Part shown: positions 9,216 through 18,627 of the stretch, piece by piece
Position numbering within the stretch: the first letter of the stretch is position 1
Layout of the letters: every line of letters starts with the position of its first letter
Source of the DNA: Planctomycetota bacterium
GTDB lineage: Bacteria; Planctomycetota; UBA1135; GCA-002686595
Length of the DNA stretch: 64,000 nt
Direction of reading: 5' to 3'
Assembly (NCBI GenBank): GCA_029250885.1
Contig: JAQXEK010000003.1
Location: 1 to 64,000 of the forward strand
Notes under the pieces: model-generated
Seen by the model: the letters and a program-made list of their open reading frames with translations, nothing else
The model's database searches: none
What the model was told of the DNA's origin: nothing
Made by a program: the position numbers and the translations under genes

Positions 9216-9219
<4 letters not shown>
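8860..9219 (-). CDS. pntAB: NAD(P) transhydrogenase alpha subunit part 2 (membrane part)
   Basis: Small membrane subunit of the split-alpha transhydrogenase, the arrangement known from Rhodospirillum. 119 residues from the ATG at 9219. It has a hydrophobic start (LPFYLIGLWILILASF), the conserved HTPLMSGANAISGI segment, and two more helices ending at FGSKKKGGKS. The start overlaps the pntAA stop (ATGA) and is preceded by GAAGGAG. Longer in-frame reading up to 9306 would lie inside pntAA and is unlikely. Confidence 0.93.
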
Positions 9220-10358
<1,139 letters not shown>

Positions 10359-10566
10359 TTTGGCACCGTGTTAGAGGTAAGGATGGACGGGCGAGACTAG
10401 CAAACTCGCTCGTCTGATCCAACTGCCCCACGGGCTCCCTTGACAACCGTTCCTAACTCGATCGGGAATGCCTCCGGCTACCAGGCTTTGAGGGCCGTTT
10501 CTTTGGCCCGTTTGGGGTGCTGTGCTTCCCGTAGATCCGCACTCCTTCGACCCCGCTTCCTACCCC

Positions 10567-10764
10567 ATGCCCAACGATACCGGCCCCCTTCGAATCCGCC
10601 TATCTGACAATCGGCGCGGAGCGCTCAAGCGGGACCTCTCGGCCTACTTCGAGGCTCAATTCGGCGACCCCATGAGTGATTTCCGGGCGGACGAACTGGT
10701 GGGTTTCTTCATGAAACACCTCGGGCCCCAGGTCTACAACCAGGCGATCGCGGATGCCCGCCAG
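10567..10764 (+). pseudogene. DUF2164 protein, 5' fragment of a split gene
   Basis: From the ATG at 10567 the frame gives a DUF2164 protein (usually about 80 aa, unknown function): ALKRDLSAYFEAQFGDP, then VGFFMKHLGPQVYNQAIADARQ. Similarity stops at Gln66 (codon 10762-10764). The frame continues to 10875 with sequence unlike the family. The expected ending is found about 1.3 kb downstream at 12083-12148. Joining the two pieces gives an 87-residue protein with the family's spacing. The upstream piece could still be translated with a foreign tail of 37 residues. Confidence 0.75.
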
Positions 10765-10997
10765 CCGTCCAAGTTTTGTCCGTTAATGAGCTGTGAACAG
10801 CGGTCGATAAGATTGTCGCTCTCCGGCGTCCTTGAGGCCCAAGAAGAACGCTCCACTCTTACGGCCTCTACCTAGCGCGCCGTGGTTTCTATAAAAGGAA
10901 AAGGTGGCCAAAGTGGGACGTATGGCCGGTGGTGCTTTGCCCTTTGATCCGATAGCATGCTCCTGTTCTCTCTCTCCTGTATAAGAACCGAAGCGCT

Positions 10998-11129
10998 ATG
11001 ACCAGCCAGCCCTCGAACTCCCGTCGCGACTTTCTCAAGTCAGCGCTTAGCGCCAGCGCGGCAGCGTCGGGACTTGCCGCTTGTCAGACCGTAGGGCCCT
11101 ATGGCCGCACGCCTCGTTTAGGGGTGTAG
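10998..11129 (+). pseudogene. Orphan Tat lipoprotein leader (43 aa), gene remnant
   Basis: The ATG at 10998 opens a 43-codon frame that is essentially only an export signal. It has a twin-arginine motif, SRRDFLKS, a short Ala/Ser hydrophobic stretch, and a lipobox-like LAAC at residues 26-29, followed by 14 residues and TAG. Such leaders normally precede a folded cofactor enzyme (Gfo/Idh/MocA oxidoreductases are the common case in related bacteria). Nothing recognisable follows in any frame, so I read it as the 5' stub of a lost gene. It could instead be a real very small lipoprotein. Confidence 0.5.
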
Positions 11130-11288
11130 GCTGGGCTCTTCCTCATCTACCTCGCTACGCCGCAGAGACTTGTCTGGCACCTCGATTCTTCGACCTTGCG
11201 CGTTCTCTGATAGGCAATCCCCGTCGCAGCAGTTGCGCTTGCTGGCCCTCTTATTATCCGCACCCCATCTTGGTGGCCGCCCTCGACC

Positions 11289-11975
11289 ATGAGCACCCCC
11301 CTTCCACCCGACGCCGCCGCACACCTCGCGGATTCATACCCTCACAATCACAACTATCGCATTCGCTCGGGAAAGCTCAAGCCGAGTTGGCAGCTATGGA
11401 CTCGATCGCGACGAATCCGAAAGCACTACACACCCGGCGGCACAAGCCTGTTGGACCTCTCTAGCTGCAAAGGATTCTTCCTCTTCGATGCAATCCTTCG
11501 CATAGGCATGCAACGCGTACGGGGTATCGACGTACACGGACCCGACGTTGATGCAAGCCGCGCGGCAATGGAGCATCTTGGCGTTGCCGACAAAGTTCGG
11601 ATCGACCAACTGCATCTTCACCAGGTCGCCGCGGAAGTCCAAGCGGGCATTACTGCCCCCTTTGACACCGCGCTTTTGATCAACACCTATCATTATCTAT
11701 TCTTCGGGAGTCGGCGCGAGGAGCATCATTACGAGAGTCACGCTGAGATCTTCGAGTGCCTCGCTGCTCTGACATCAAAAGGTGGCCGCCTGATTTTCAG
11801 TAATCGTGTCGAAGTCGCACTTTGTCCCAAGCACATCCAAGAACGAGCAAAAGAGATGGGCAGAGCGTCGCGCTACGACGAAGTGCAAATACGTTCCGCC
11901 ATCGATCCCTTTTTTCAGATTGAGCCGCGCGGCAAGCTTGGCAAAATTCCCTTGTGGATCTTGCATCGCCGATAG
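11289..11975 (+). CDS. SAM-dependent methyltransferase-like protein
   Basis: 228 residues. The Rossmann-type SAM site appears as SLLDLSSCKGFFLFDAILR near residues 53-71, followed by an acidic residue after the second strand (VRGIDVHGPD). The rest of a class I fold is plausible: INTYHYLFFG as strand four and GGRLIFSNRV as strand five. It resembles the group of small-molecule or tRNA-wobble-type methyltransferases around CmoB, but only in outline, so the substrate is unknown. It lies inside the segment that splits the DUF2164 gene, and its codon use looks less GC-biased than its neighbours. Both facts suggest transfer. Confidence 0.7.
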   Translation: MSTPLPPDAAAHLADSYPHNHNYRIRSGKLKPSWQLWTRSRRIRKHYTPGGTSLLDLSSCKGFFLFDAILRIGMQRVRGIDVHGPDVDASRAAMEHLGVADKVRIDQLHLHQVAAEVQAGITAPFDTALLINTYHYLFFGSRREEHHYESHAEIFECLAALTSKGGRLIFSNRVEVALCPKHIQERAKEMGRASRYDEVQIRSAIDPFFQIEPRGKLGKIPLWILHRR

Positions 11976-12082
11976 GACACAGGGTACTCCACTCGAACCA
12001 GCATCCCCATGCCTCGTGGAGAGTCAGTGGACGACCCTCGCGAGAGGGCCCGTAGCCGTTCGAGCGATGTCAATGGCGGGGG

Positions 12083-12148
12083 GTTATGCTCGAGAAGATC
12101 GAGGACTTGGAGGTCGAGGTCTACGAGCCCGAAGGTGAGAAGCGCTAG
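12083..12148 (+). pseudogene. DUF2164 protein, 3' fragment of a split gene
   Basis: This piece reads V-MLEKIEDLEVEVYEPEGEKR-stop. It matches the usual DUF2164 ending (…LQEKLEDLEGDLYE…) and supplies exactly what the fragment at 10567-10764 lacks. Taken from GTT at 12083 it joins after Gln66 with no gap in the family alignment as I remember it. It has no start region of its own apart from the ATG at 12086, so it is unlikely to make a useful product alone. Confidence 0.7.
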
Positions 12149-12286
12149 GGACGACAGGCCCCAAAGGCGAGGTTCAACAAGAAGCTAACAATAGAACGTG
12201 GGCGTAAATCATATGAATGCGCTAGGGTGAGTTGTCCTGATGACGACTCCTGCATAATTAGAAGAACCCTTCCACGCCGGCGCCCC

Positions 12287-14689
12287 ATGCTTTCAGCTCG
12301 ATTCAACTCCAGTGCGGCTCTCGCCATTGCGCTCGTCTTTCTCGGCATCGGCGTCGGGCTCGGATTCGTGCTCGCTCCCTCAGATCTCTCGATGGCGGTG
12401 AAAGCATCTGACCAGTCCCTCGGCCCCGGGCCCGGGGGGACCTCGCTCACCCTTGATGACAGTGAAAAGTCTCGGACCATGACCGGCGCGGAGCGGGGCG
12501 CGGGTCGGGAGTCCGCAGGTATTACGGCTACGAAGACCGAGGTCTCGGCCGCGCGAATGCAGGATGCCTTAGCGGATATCGACCTTCCCTCGGCACGCAT
12601 GAATACAACGGGCTTCGGTGGTGACGGGGAGATCACCGGTAGGGTCCTTGGCGAAGACGGCTCGCCTCTTGGCAACATCACGGTAATTGCAACGCGGTCG
12701 GAGCTGCGCCTAGCCGAGGGCCGCAGCACGGATTACATTGGCGCCGGAGCTCCACCCGACGAGAGTCTGCGCGAGGCATTGGAGAGGGCTGCCGAGGACT
12801 GGGCCGAGGGCCGCGACAGGCGTGCGCGGGTCACCACGAGCAGCAACGGAGATTTCCGGCTCTCGGGCCTGACCGACGGGCGCTACCGCGTCTCGGCTTA
12901 CTTGGAAGGCTGGGTGTTGAAGGCAAGCGGAGCGAGCGAGTGCTTCCCCGGTGATGTGCTCGTCTTCCGAGCTATGCGCGTCTCGCCCCTGACCTTAAAT
13001 GTGACCCTGCCCGACGGCACAGTCGCCGAAGAAGCCATGGTCGAGATCACCTACGGCCGCAACAGCGAGAAGGCTAACTGGACACCCGAAGAGCCGACCC
13101 TGCGCTTGAGCTCGCCGCGCCTGCAGCTGCGAGTCTTCGCGGGGATGCTCGAGACTAGGGAGTACCAGCGCGACACGAAGTCCCTGTTCCGCTCCGAGCA
13201 AATGACGGTAGATGCAGAGGCCTTGGCCGGCACGCCCCTGGAGGTTGTGCTCGAATCGCGCCCCGGCATCCGAGGCAAGCTCACCAAAGACTGGACGGGA
13301 ATAGACACGTCCCAAATCATGATCGCCAGCCTCGAGAGCGAGGCCGAATTTAGTCCAAAGGGTCCACACAAAAGCCGCCGGACCAGCACCGTGCAGAACG
13401 GCGAGTGCCTCTTCCTCGACCTGCAAGAGGGTCTCTATGTGGTGGGTATCCAGGATGGTCGTAACCGCAACGCCGAGGTCACGAACTATCAGTTTGTACA
13501 GGTCAAGGACGACCTTGAGGTCGTCAACCTAGACGTTCCCTCCCCCGACATTTCCAAGCACCTGCTGCTCTCTTGCCTGGACCCCAGGGGACAGCCCGTA
13601 TCCGGCGTCAGTCTGCGTGCTCTGGCCACCTGGGAAGGCGGTAGCGAAAACAGAACGCTAAGCCCAAAGACATCTGCCGACGGCGTCTATTGGATTAGAA
13701 AGGGAACCCTTGGCCTGCCCGACTTCAACGCGTGGCCCGTGCGCGGCAAGATCGTCTTGACCGCCACATCCCAACTCTATGGCACCCAGACCCTTGAGCT
13801 TACTGGCCCCGTCGGCGAGGCCACGGTCAACTTCACCGATCCGGTCTCCCTGACCGTGAATGTCGCAGGCCGCGAGGACCTCGCTTACAAAAACGAGACT
13901 AGTGTCTACGTCATGGCCCAAGACAGCCAGGGCAACTACAGCACTCAGGTTGCTAGCTCTGAAAGCAGTCGCCGCAGGGGCAACTCGCCAAGCTTTACCA
14001 AGGCCGGCGACATCAAATTCACGTCCATGGCACCCGGCTCCTACGAGGTCCAGCTGCGCAAGGGCGGGCGCTGGCAAGGTACCGAGATCATGGACAAAAT
14101 GACCGTGACCCTTGGCGGTTCGGACGCCTTCGTTCAGCTCACCCCGCCGCGGCTCCACGACTTCGTAGTCTACGCGCCGAGCTTACCCGAACGGTCCTAC
14201 CTCACACTGACTCCGGAGGCGGACAACGACCGCGATAACGTTTTTGGTGGCATGGGCTACTACGGCGGCTATTCCGGCAACAGCGAGCGACTCGACTCGT
14301 CCAAACGAGCCGTCTTCAAGAATCTCAAGCCGGGTATCTACACCTTGAAGAATGGCAGGAGCGACGAAGGGGTCGAGGTCACTGTTCCCGGTGGCGAGTA
14401 CGTGTTCGAACCCCGGGTCCCCAACGTTATTAAGGTCGCGATCTCTGACAAGGAGGGCGAAATGCACAAGGCTGGCCTACGTGGCGGCGATTTGATCCTA
14501 TCGGTCAACGGTGTGAGCGTCGAAGAGAAGGGCCTTTACCAGGGTGCGTTCTTGGCGATGCAGAAGGGTGGCGCCCAGGTGCTTATGCGCCGGGACGGCT
14601 CGACCGTGACCGTGGAGATTGCGGCGATGGTTGGAAAGGCAACTGATCAAGGGCAGATGGGAGGGATGTTCCTGCCTGAGATCGAGTAA
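12287..14689 (+). CDS. Membrane-anchored carboxypeptidase-regulatory-like/PDZ protein
   Basis: 800 residues from the ATG at 12287. An N-terminal membrane anchor (ALAIALVFLGIGVGLGFVLA) is followed by a low-complexity linker. A carboxypeptidase regulatory-like beta-sandwich comes next (GEITGRVLGEDGSPLGNITVIA, cut here to its core GRVLGEDGSPLG, and NGDFRLSGLTDGRYRVSA). Further repeats of this type fill the middle (LEGLY, MAPGSYEVQLRKGG, LKPGIYTLKNG). The last 80 residues form a PDZ domain with the carboxylate-binding stretch AGLRGGDLILSVNGVSV. It is likely extracytoplasmic, tethered to the membrane, and binds or scaffolds other proteins. No protease residues were seen. The upstream GTG/ATG choices (12227) add residues before the anchor and are less likely. 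Confidence 0.8.
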   Translation: MLSARFNSSAALAIALVFLGIGVGLGFVLAPSDLSMAVKASDQSLGPGPGGTSLTLDDSEKSRTMTGAERGAGRESAGITATKTEVSAARMQDALADIDLPSARMNTTGFGGDGEITGRVLGEDGSPLGNITVIATRSELRLAEGRSTDYIGAGAPPDESLREALERAAEDWAEGRDRRARVTTSSNGDFRLSGLTDGRYRVSAYLEGWVLKASGASECFPGDVLVFRAMRVSPLTLNVTLPDGTVAEEAMVEITYGRNSEKANWTPEEPTLRLSSPRLQLRVFAGMLETREYQRDTKSLFRSEQMTVDAEALAGTPLEVVLESRPGIRGKLTKDWTGIDTSQIMIASLESEAEFSPKGPHKSRRTSTVQNGECLFLDLQEGLYVVGIQDGRNRNAEVTNYQFVQVKDDLEVVNLDVPSPDISKHLLLSCLDPRGQPVSGVSLRALATWEGGSENRTLSPKTSADGVYWIRKGTLGLPDFNAWPVRGKIVLTATSQLYGTQTLELTGPVGEATVNFTDPVSLTVNVAGREDLAYKNETSVYVMAQDSQGNYSTQVASSESSRRRGNSPSFTKAGDIKFTSMAPGSYEVQLRKGGRWQGTEIMDKMTVTLGGSDAFVQLTPPRLHDFVVYAPSLPERSYLTLTPEADNDRDNVFGGMGYYGGYSGNSERLDSSKRAVFKNLKPGIYTLKNGRSDEGVEVTVPGGEYVFEPRVPNVIKVAISDKEGEMHKAGLRGGDLILSVNGVSVEEKGLYQGAFLAMQKGGAQVLMRRDGSTVTVEIAAMVGKATDQGQMGGMFLPEIE

Positions 14690-14868
14690 CTTCGAGACCA
14701 GAGCCAGCTCACTCCGTGAACACCGCCGTCCAGCTCAAGACGCTCCCTGACTGACTTCTGAAAGCGAGGCGCTTCCCTCCGTGTTTTTCCAGATACGAGG
14801 GGGGCTCGCGGTACCAGGGACCGTCGTTCGTGGCACACTGTGCGGCTGCCCTCACCGCTAGAATCCCC

Positions 14869-16332
14869 ATGCCGACTCCCCCACCAAGCTCATTCCTCTG
14901 GAACGGTCGCGTCGTAGTGCCCGACGACGTTGCTCCTGGCCGCCTACTCCTGGACTACCTGCGCCGCGACCTGCGCAGTGTGGGAACAAAGGAGGGCTGC
15001 CGCGAGGGGGACTGCGGTGCGTGCGCTGTGCTGCTCGGAGAGCTTGGCTTGGATGGCGCGGTAACTTACCGCGCGGTGCCCTCGTGCATGGTGCTAGTGG
15101 GGCACGTAGCTGGTCGCCACGTAGTCACGATCGAGGGGCTAAACCCGGGGCGCGGACTGAGCCCTGTACAAGCGGCCGTAGTCGAGCACGGTGGTAGCCA
15201 GTGTGGCTTTTGCACGCCGGGCTTTATCGTCAGCTTCACGGGCTTCCTGCTGAATGCGACCGAGTTCACCACCGAGGCCGCCAAGTCCTCTATCGCCGGC
15301 AACCTCTGCCGCTGCACGGGCTACGTCTCCCTGGTCCGCGCAGGTGCGTCAATCGCGAGCCACTTCGACGGACTGACGGCACCGGGGCCAGACCGCATCA
15401 GGGCCCTGGTCGCGACGGGCGCGATCCCCGCTTGCTTCGATGGAGCCGCTAGCAAGTTGGCGGCTCTGCCCAGCCCCGATAGAAACGGTAGAGCCACGGG
15501 TGATGGGACTTCGTTCGAGGCTCCCCTCGGGGGAGGCACGGACCTCATCGTCCAGCAAGGAGCGAAGCTTGACGAGGCCGCACCACGCATTCTCCTGCGC
15601 AGCGAGTCCGCGCGGGCACCGTACGTCGAGGGCGACCACCTCGTGATGCCTGGGGACACCACCTTCGAGGACCTGCGCAGGTGCACCGCCTTTGCGGGAT
15701 TGTGGCCTCTTGCCCCGAAGGATCTTGAGCGCTTCGCGTCGGGCATCATCCGCGAGCGCGCGACCGTCGCCGGCAACATCACTAACGCCTCCCCCATTGC
15801 GGACGGCACGGCCATGCTGCTCGCCCTAGGGGCCGAGCTCGAACTTAGCACAGGCGCAGGCACGCGCAGGTTGCCCCTGTCCAAGCTGTTCCTGGGATAC
15901 AAGCAGCTGGCCCTAGAGCCCGGCGAGATCATCCACGCGGTGCGCACACCGCGGGAGCTAGCACCTGGCCGCCACTTCTCTTTTGAGAAGGTCTCGAAGC
16001 GCGAGTACTTAGACATTGCGACCGTAACTACGGCCTTCTCGGCAAACCTCCACGAGGGCACGTTCTCCTGCGTGCTGCTCTCCGCCGGCGGCGTGGGGCC
16101 GACGCCGATGCTGTTGGAGAAGACCGCGAGCTTCCTCGAGGGCAAGGCCGTTTGCGCCGAGTCCGTCCTAGAAGCCGCAGCTGTGATCGACACCGAGATC
16201 GCGCCCATCAGCGACGTGCGCGGCTCGGCCTCGTACAAGCGCTTGCTGCTGCGCCAGCTGTTCTTCGCTCACGTTCTGAAGCTGTTCCCGGACCTAGTCG
16301 CCGAGTCCGAACTCATGGAGGTCTCCGCATGA
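14869..16332 (+). CDS. xdhA: Xanthine dehydrogenase small subunit (2Fe-2S/FAD)
   Basis: Electron-transfer subunit of a xanthine dehydrogenase-type molybdenum hydroxylase. 487 residues from the ATG at 14869 (a GTG at 14830 is in frame upstream). The first [2Fe-2S] site is GCREGDCGACAVLL (about 42-55). The second is CGFCTPGF plus GNLCRCTGY (about 110-160). The FAD-binding domain begins with LGGGTDLIVQ near 220 and continues through ERATVAGNITNASPIADG; the CO dehydrogenase flavoprotein C-terminal domain closes the chain. It overlaps the large-subunit gene by ATGA, so the two are translationally coupled. Purine oxidation is the likeliest role; other hydroxylases share this build. Confidence 0.93.
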   Translation: MPTPPPSSFLWNGRVVVPDDVAPGRLLLDYLRRDLRSVGTKEGCREGDCGACAVLLGELGLDGAVTYRAVPSCMVLVGHVAGRHVVTIEGLNPGRGLSPVQAAVVEHGGSQCGFCTPGFIVSFTGFLLNATEFTTEAAKSSIAGNLCRCTGYVSLVRAGASIASHFDGLTAPGPDRIRALVATGAIPACFDGAASKLAALPSPDRNGRATGDGTSFEAPLGGGTDLIVQQGAKLDEAAPRILLRSESARAPYVEGDHLVMPGDTTFEDLRRCTAFAGLWPLAPKDLERFASGIIRERATVAGNITNASPIADGTAMLLALGAELELSTGAGTRRLPLSKLFLGYKQLALEPGEIIHAVRTPRELAPGRHFSFEKVSKREYLDIATVTTAFSANLHEGTFSCVLLSAGGVGPTPMLLEKTASFLEGKAVCAESVLEAAAVIDTEIAPISDVRGSASYKRLLLRQLFFAHVLKLFPDLVAESELMEVSA

Positions 16333-18530
16333 GCCTCGACGCAGCACAGCACACCCGGGGCGAGTCCCTGTTCACGGACGACCTGCCCGAGCCCGAGGGT
16401 TGCACCTTCGGGGCGGTCTTCACGTCGACGATCGCCCACGGCAAGGTACTTGCTCTGCATACAGACGAGGCCCTTGCCGCACCGGGCGTAGTGCGGATCC
16501 TTACCGCAGCGGACGTGCCCGGCGAGAACCAAATCGGCGCGATCGTGCCCGACGAGCCCCTCTTTGCCGAAACGGACGTCCATCATGAGGGTCAGCCGAT
16601 TGCAATGGTCATCGCAACGACCCCAGAGGCGGCCCGGGCAGCCCGGCACTTGATCCGCGTGGACTTTAAAGAGCTCGAGCCCGTGACCTGCCCCCGCGAA
16701 GCCGCCCGGCGCGGGCACTTCATCGTGCCTTCGCGCACCCTTGGCAACGCAAACCAAGCGAAGCTTACAGACGCTTTCAAAAAGGCTCACGTGGTTGTCG
16801 AAGGCACGGCATCCATGGGCGGCCAAGAGCACCTCTATCTCGAGAACCAAGCCTCCCTCGCCGCGCCCCTCGAAGGCGGGCGCATGCGTATCTTCGCGGG
16901 CACCCAAGGCCCCACCGCGGTGCAACGCGTTGCGGCGCGCGTTCTCGACCTGCCTATGAGCGCCATCGAGGTCGAGGTCAAGCGCCTCGGCGGCGGCTTC
17001 GGCGGCAAGGAAGACCAAGCCACGCCCTGGGCCACGTTTGCTGCGCTCGGTGCCCTTGTCACCGGCCGGCCCGTCAAGGTCGCCTTGCAGCGAGAGGAGG
17101 ATATGATCTCCACGGGCAAGCGCCATCCCTACGACGCGGACTGGAAGATCGGACTAGACGAGGAAGGCAAGATCGTCGCCTACGAAGCGACGCTCTTCCA
17201 AAATGCGGGCGCCTCCGCGGACCTATCGCCAGCGATTCTCGAACGCAGCCTCTTCCACGGGACCGGCAGCTACTTCGTCCCCGCCACGCGTATCACCGCC
17301 CACTCCTGCCGCACGAACCTGGTGCCCTTCACGGCCTTCCGCGGCTTCGGCGGCCCCCAGGGAATGTTCGTCATAGAGTCCGCATTGGCGCGCGCCGCCG
17401 AGGTCATGGGACGCAACCCCGAAGAGCTGCAGGCGATCAACCTTTTGACGGAAGGCGACCGTTTTCCCTTCGGCCAAATCGCCGACGGCTGCCATGCCCG
17501 GCGCGGCTTCCAAGAGGCCGCTGAGCGCTATGACCTGGCTGGCCAGCGCAATTCCGTTGATGCTTTCAATACGGCGAACGTGCGGCATAAGCGCGGACTG
17601 GGTGTCATGCCCGTTTGCTTCGGCATCTCGTTCACGAACACGATGATGAACCAAGCCGGAGCCCTGGTACACATCTACACCGACGGCTCGGTCCACGTGG
17701 CCACGGGCGCGGTCGAGATGGGGCAAGGCGTCACCGCCAAGCTGCGGGCGATCGCGCACCATGTTCTAGAGTGCGACATCGAGCGAATCACCATCGCCAC
17801 TACGTCTACGACGACGGTGGCCAACACCTCGCCCACCGCAGCCAGCGCCGGTGCCGACCTCAACGGAATGGCCGTCAAGATCGCCTGTGAGCAGCTGCGT
17901 CAGCGCCTGGACGACCTGCGCGCGAAGCTCGACAGGAAGACCGCCTGGCCCGAGCTAATCGCTACCGCTCACGCCGAGCGCATCCACCTGTCCTGTGGCG
18001 CCCACTACTCGACCCCTAAGCTTGAGTACAACAAGGAGCTCGAGTCCGGTAACCCCTTCGCCTACCACGTCTTCGGTACAGCGATCACACAAGCTACCGT
18101 AGACTGTCTGCGCGGAACCTACACCATCGACTCTGTGCACATTGTCCACGACGCAGGGCGCAGCCTGGCGCCATTAATCGACCAAGGCCAGGTAGAAGGC
18201 GCTCTGGCCCAGGGCATCGGGTGGCTTACCTTGGAAGACCTGCAGTTCTCCGATCAGGGGCGGCTGCTCAGCAGGGCGCTGGCTACTTACAAGGCGCCGG
18301 ACATCTACTCTAGCCCTGGGGACGTCCGTGTCACCTTTCTTGAGGACGCGGACAACCCCACCGCTGTGCTTGGCTCCAAGGGCATCGGCGAGCCACCATT
18401 AATGTACGGCATCGGAGCCTACTTCGCGATTCGGGCTGCTGCTAGGCAGTTTAGGACCAGAGCGAATGGTGGCGACCTACTGCAAGCGCCGCTCACTCCA
18501 GAGCGTCTATTAATGTACCTGCACGGCTAG
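16329..18530 (+). CDS. xdhB: Xanthine dehydrogenase molybdenum-binding large subunit
   Basis: 733 residues from the ATG overlapping the xdhA stop. Molybdopterin-binding and active-site motifs are in order: GGGFGGKEDQATPWA (about 221-235), the FRGFGGPQGMFVIE arginine loop (about 338), GAVEMGQGVTAK (about 460), TSPTAASAGADLNG, and near the C-terminus GSKGIGEPPLMYG with the catalytic glutamate. This set is typical of XdhB, which oxidises hypoxanthine and xanthine. No XdhC insertion factor or purine genes lie nearby, so the Mo-cofactor machinery must be elsewhere. Confidence 0.93.
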   Translation: MSLDAAQHTRGESLFTDDLPEPEGCTFGAVFTSTIAHGKVLALHTDEALAAPGVVRILTAADVPGENQIGAIVPDEPLFAETDVHHEGQPIAMVIATTPEAARAARHLIRVDFKELEPVTCPREAARRGHFIVPSRTLGNANQAKLTDAFKKAHVVVEGTASMGGQEHLYLENQASLAAPLEGGRMRIFAGTQGPTAVQRVAARVLDLPMSAIEVEVKRLGGGFGGKEDQATPWATFAALGALVTGRPVKVALQREEDMISTGKRHPYDADWKIGLDEEGKIVAYEATLFQNAGASADLSPAILERSLFHGTGSYFVPATRITAHSCRTNLVPFTAFRGFGGPQGMFVIESALARAAEVMGRNPEELQAINLLTEGDRFPFGQIADGCHARRGFQEAAERYDLAGQRNSVDAFNTANVRHKRGLGVMPVCFGISFTNTMMNQAGALVHIYTDGSVHVATGAVEMGQGVTAKLRAIAHHVLECDIERITIATTSTTTVANTSPTAASAGADLNGMAVKIACEQLRQRLDDLRAKLDRKTAWPELIATAHAERIHLSCGAHYSTPKLEYNKELESGNPFAYHVFGTAITQATVDCLRGTYTIDSVHIVHDAGRSLAPLIDQGQVEGALAQGIGWLTLEDLQFSDQGRLLSRALATYKAPDIYSSPGDVRVTFLEDADNPTAVLGSKGIGEPPLMYGIGAYFAIRAAARQFRTRANGGDLLQAPLTPERLLMYLHG

Positions 18531-18627
18531 CGATCCACAGCTCCGGAAATTTCGGCACAGATTGACCCGCCCCAAACTGGCTGCTCATTAACGCCCTCGA
18601 ATCCAGGTGGCCTGCTACATTGCGGCG

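Larger units (their letters stand above)
10765..12082 (+). mobile_element. Presumed 1.3-kb insertion splitting the DUF2164 gene
   Basis: The boundaries are inferred from where DUF2164 similarity stops and resumes. The segment holds an orphan Tat leader (10998-11129) and a methyltransferase gene (11289-11975), and looks AT-richer than its surroundings. It encodes no transposase or integrase. The sequence CCCGCCA (10757-10763) at the left edge is mirrored by TGGCGGG (12074-12080) at the right, a 7-bp inverted repeat. I see no target-site duplication. How it arrived is unknown; a passive cassette, or recombination followed by decay, are both possible. Confidence 0.5.

Noticed and set aside
10440-10445. 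TTGACA promoter box upstream of the DUF2164 gene
   Set aside because: No acceptable -10 hexamer lies 15-19 bases downstream.
10765-12082. Insertion sequence with transposase
   Set aside because: No transposase or integrase frame on either strand, only a 7-bp inverted repeat and no target duplication; kept as a presumed passive insertion.
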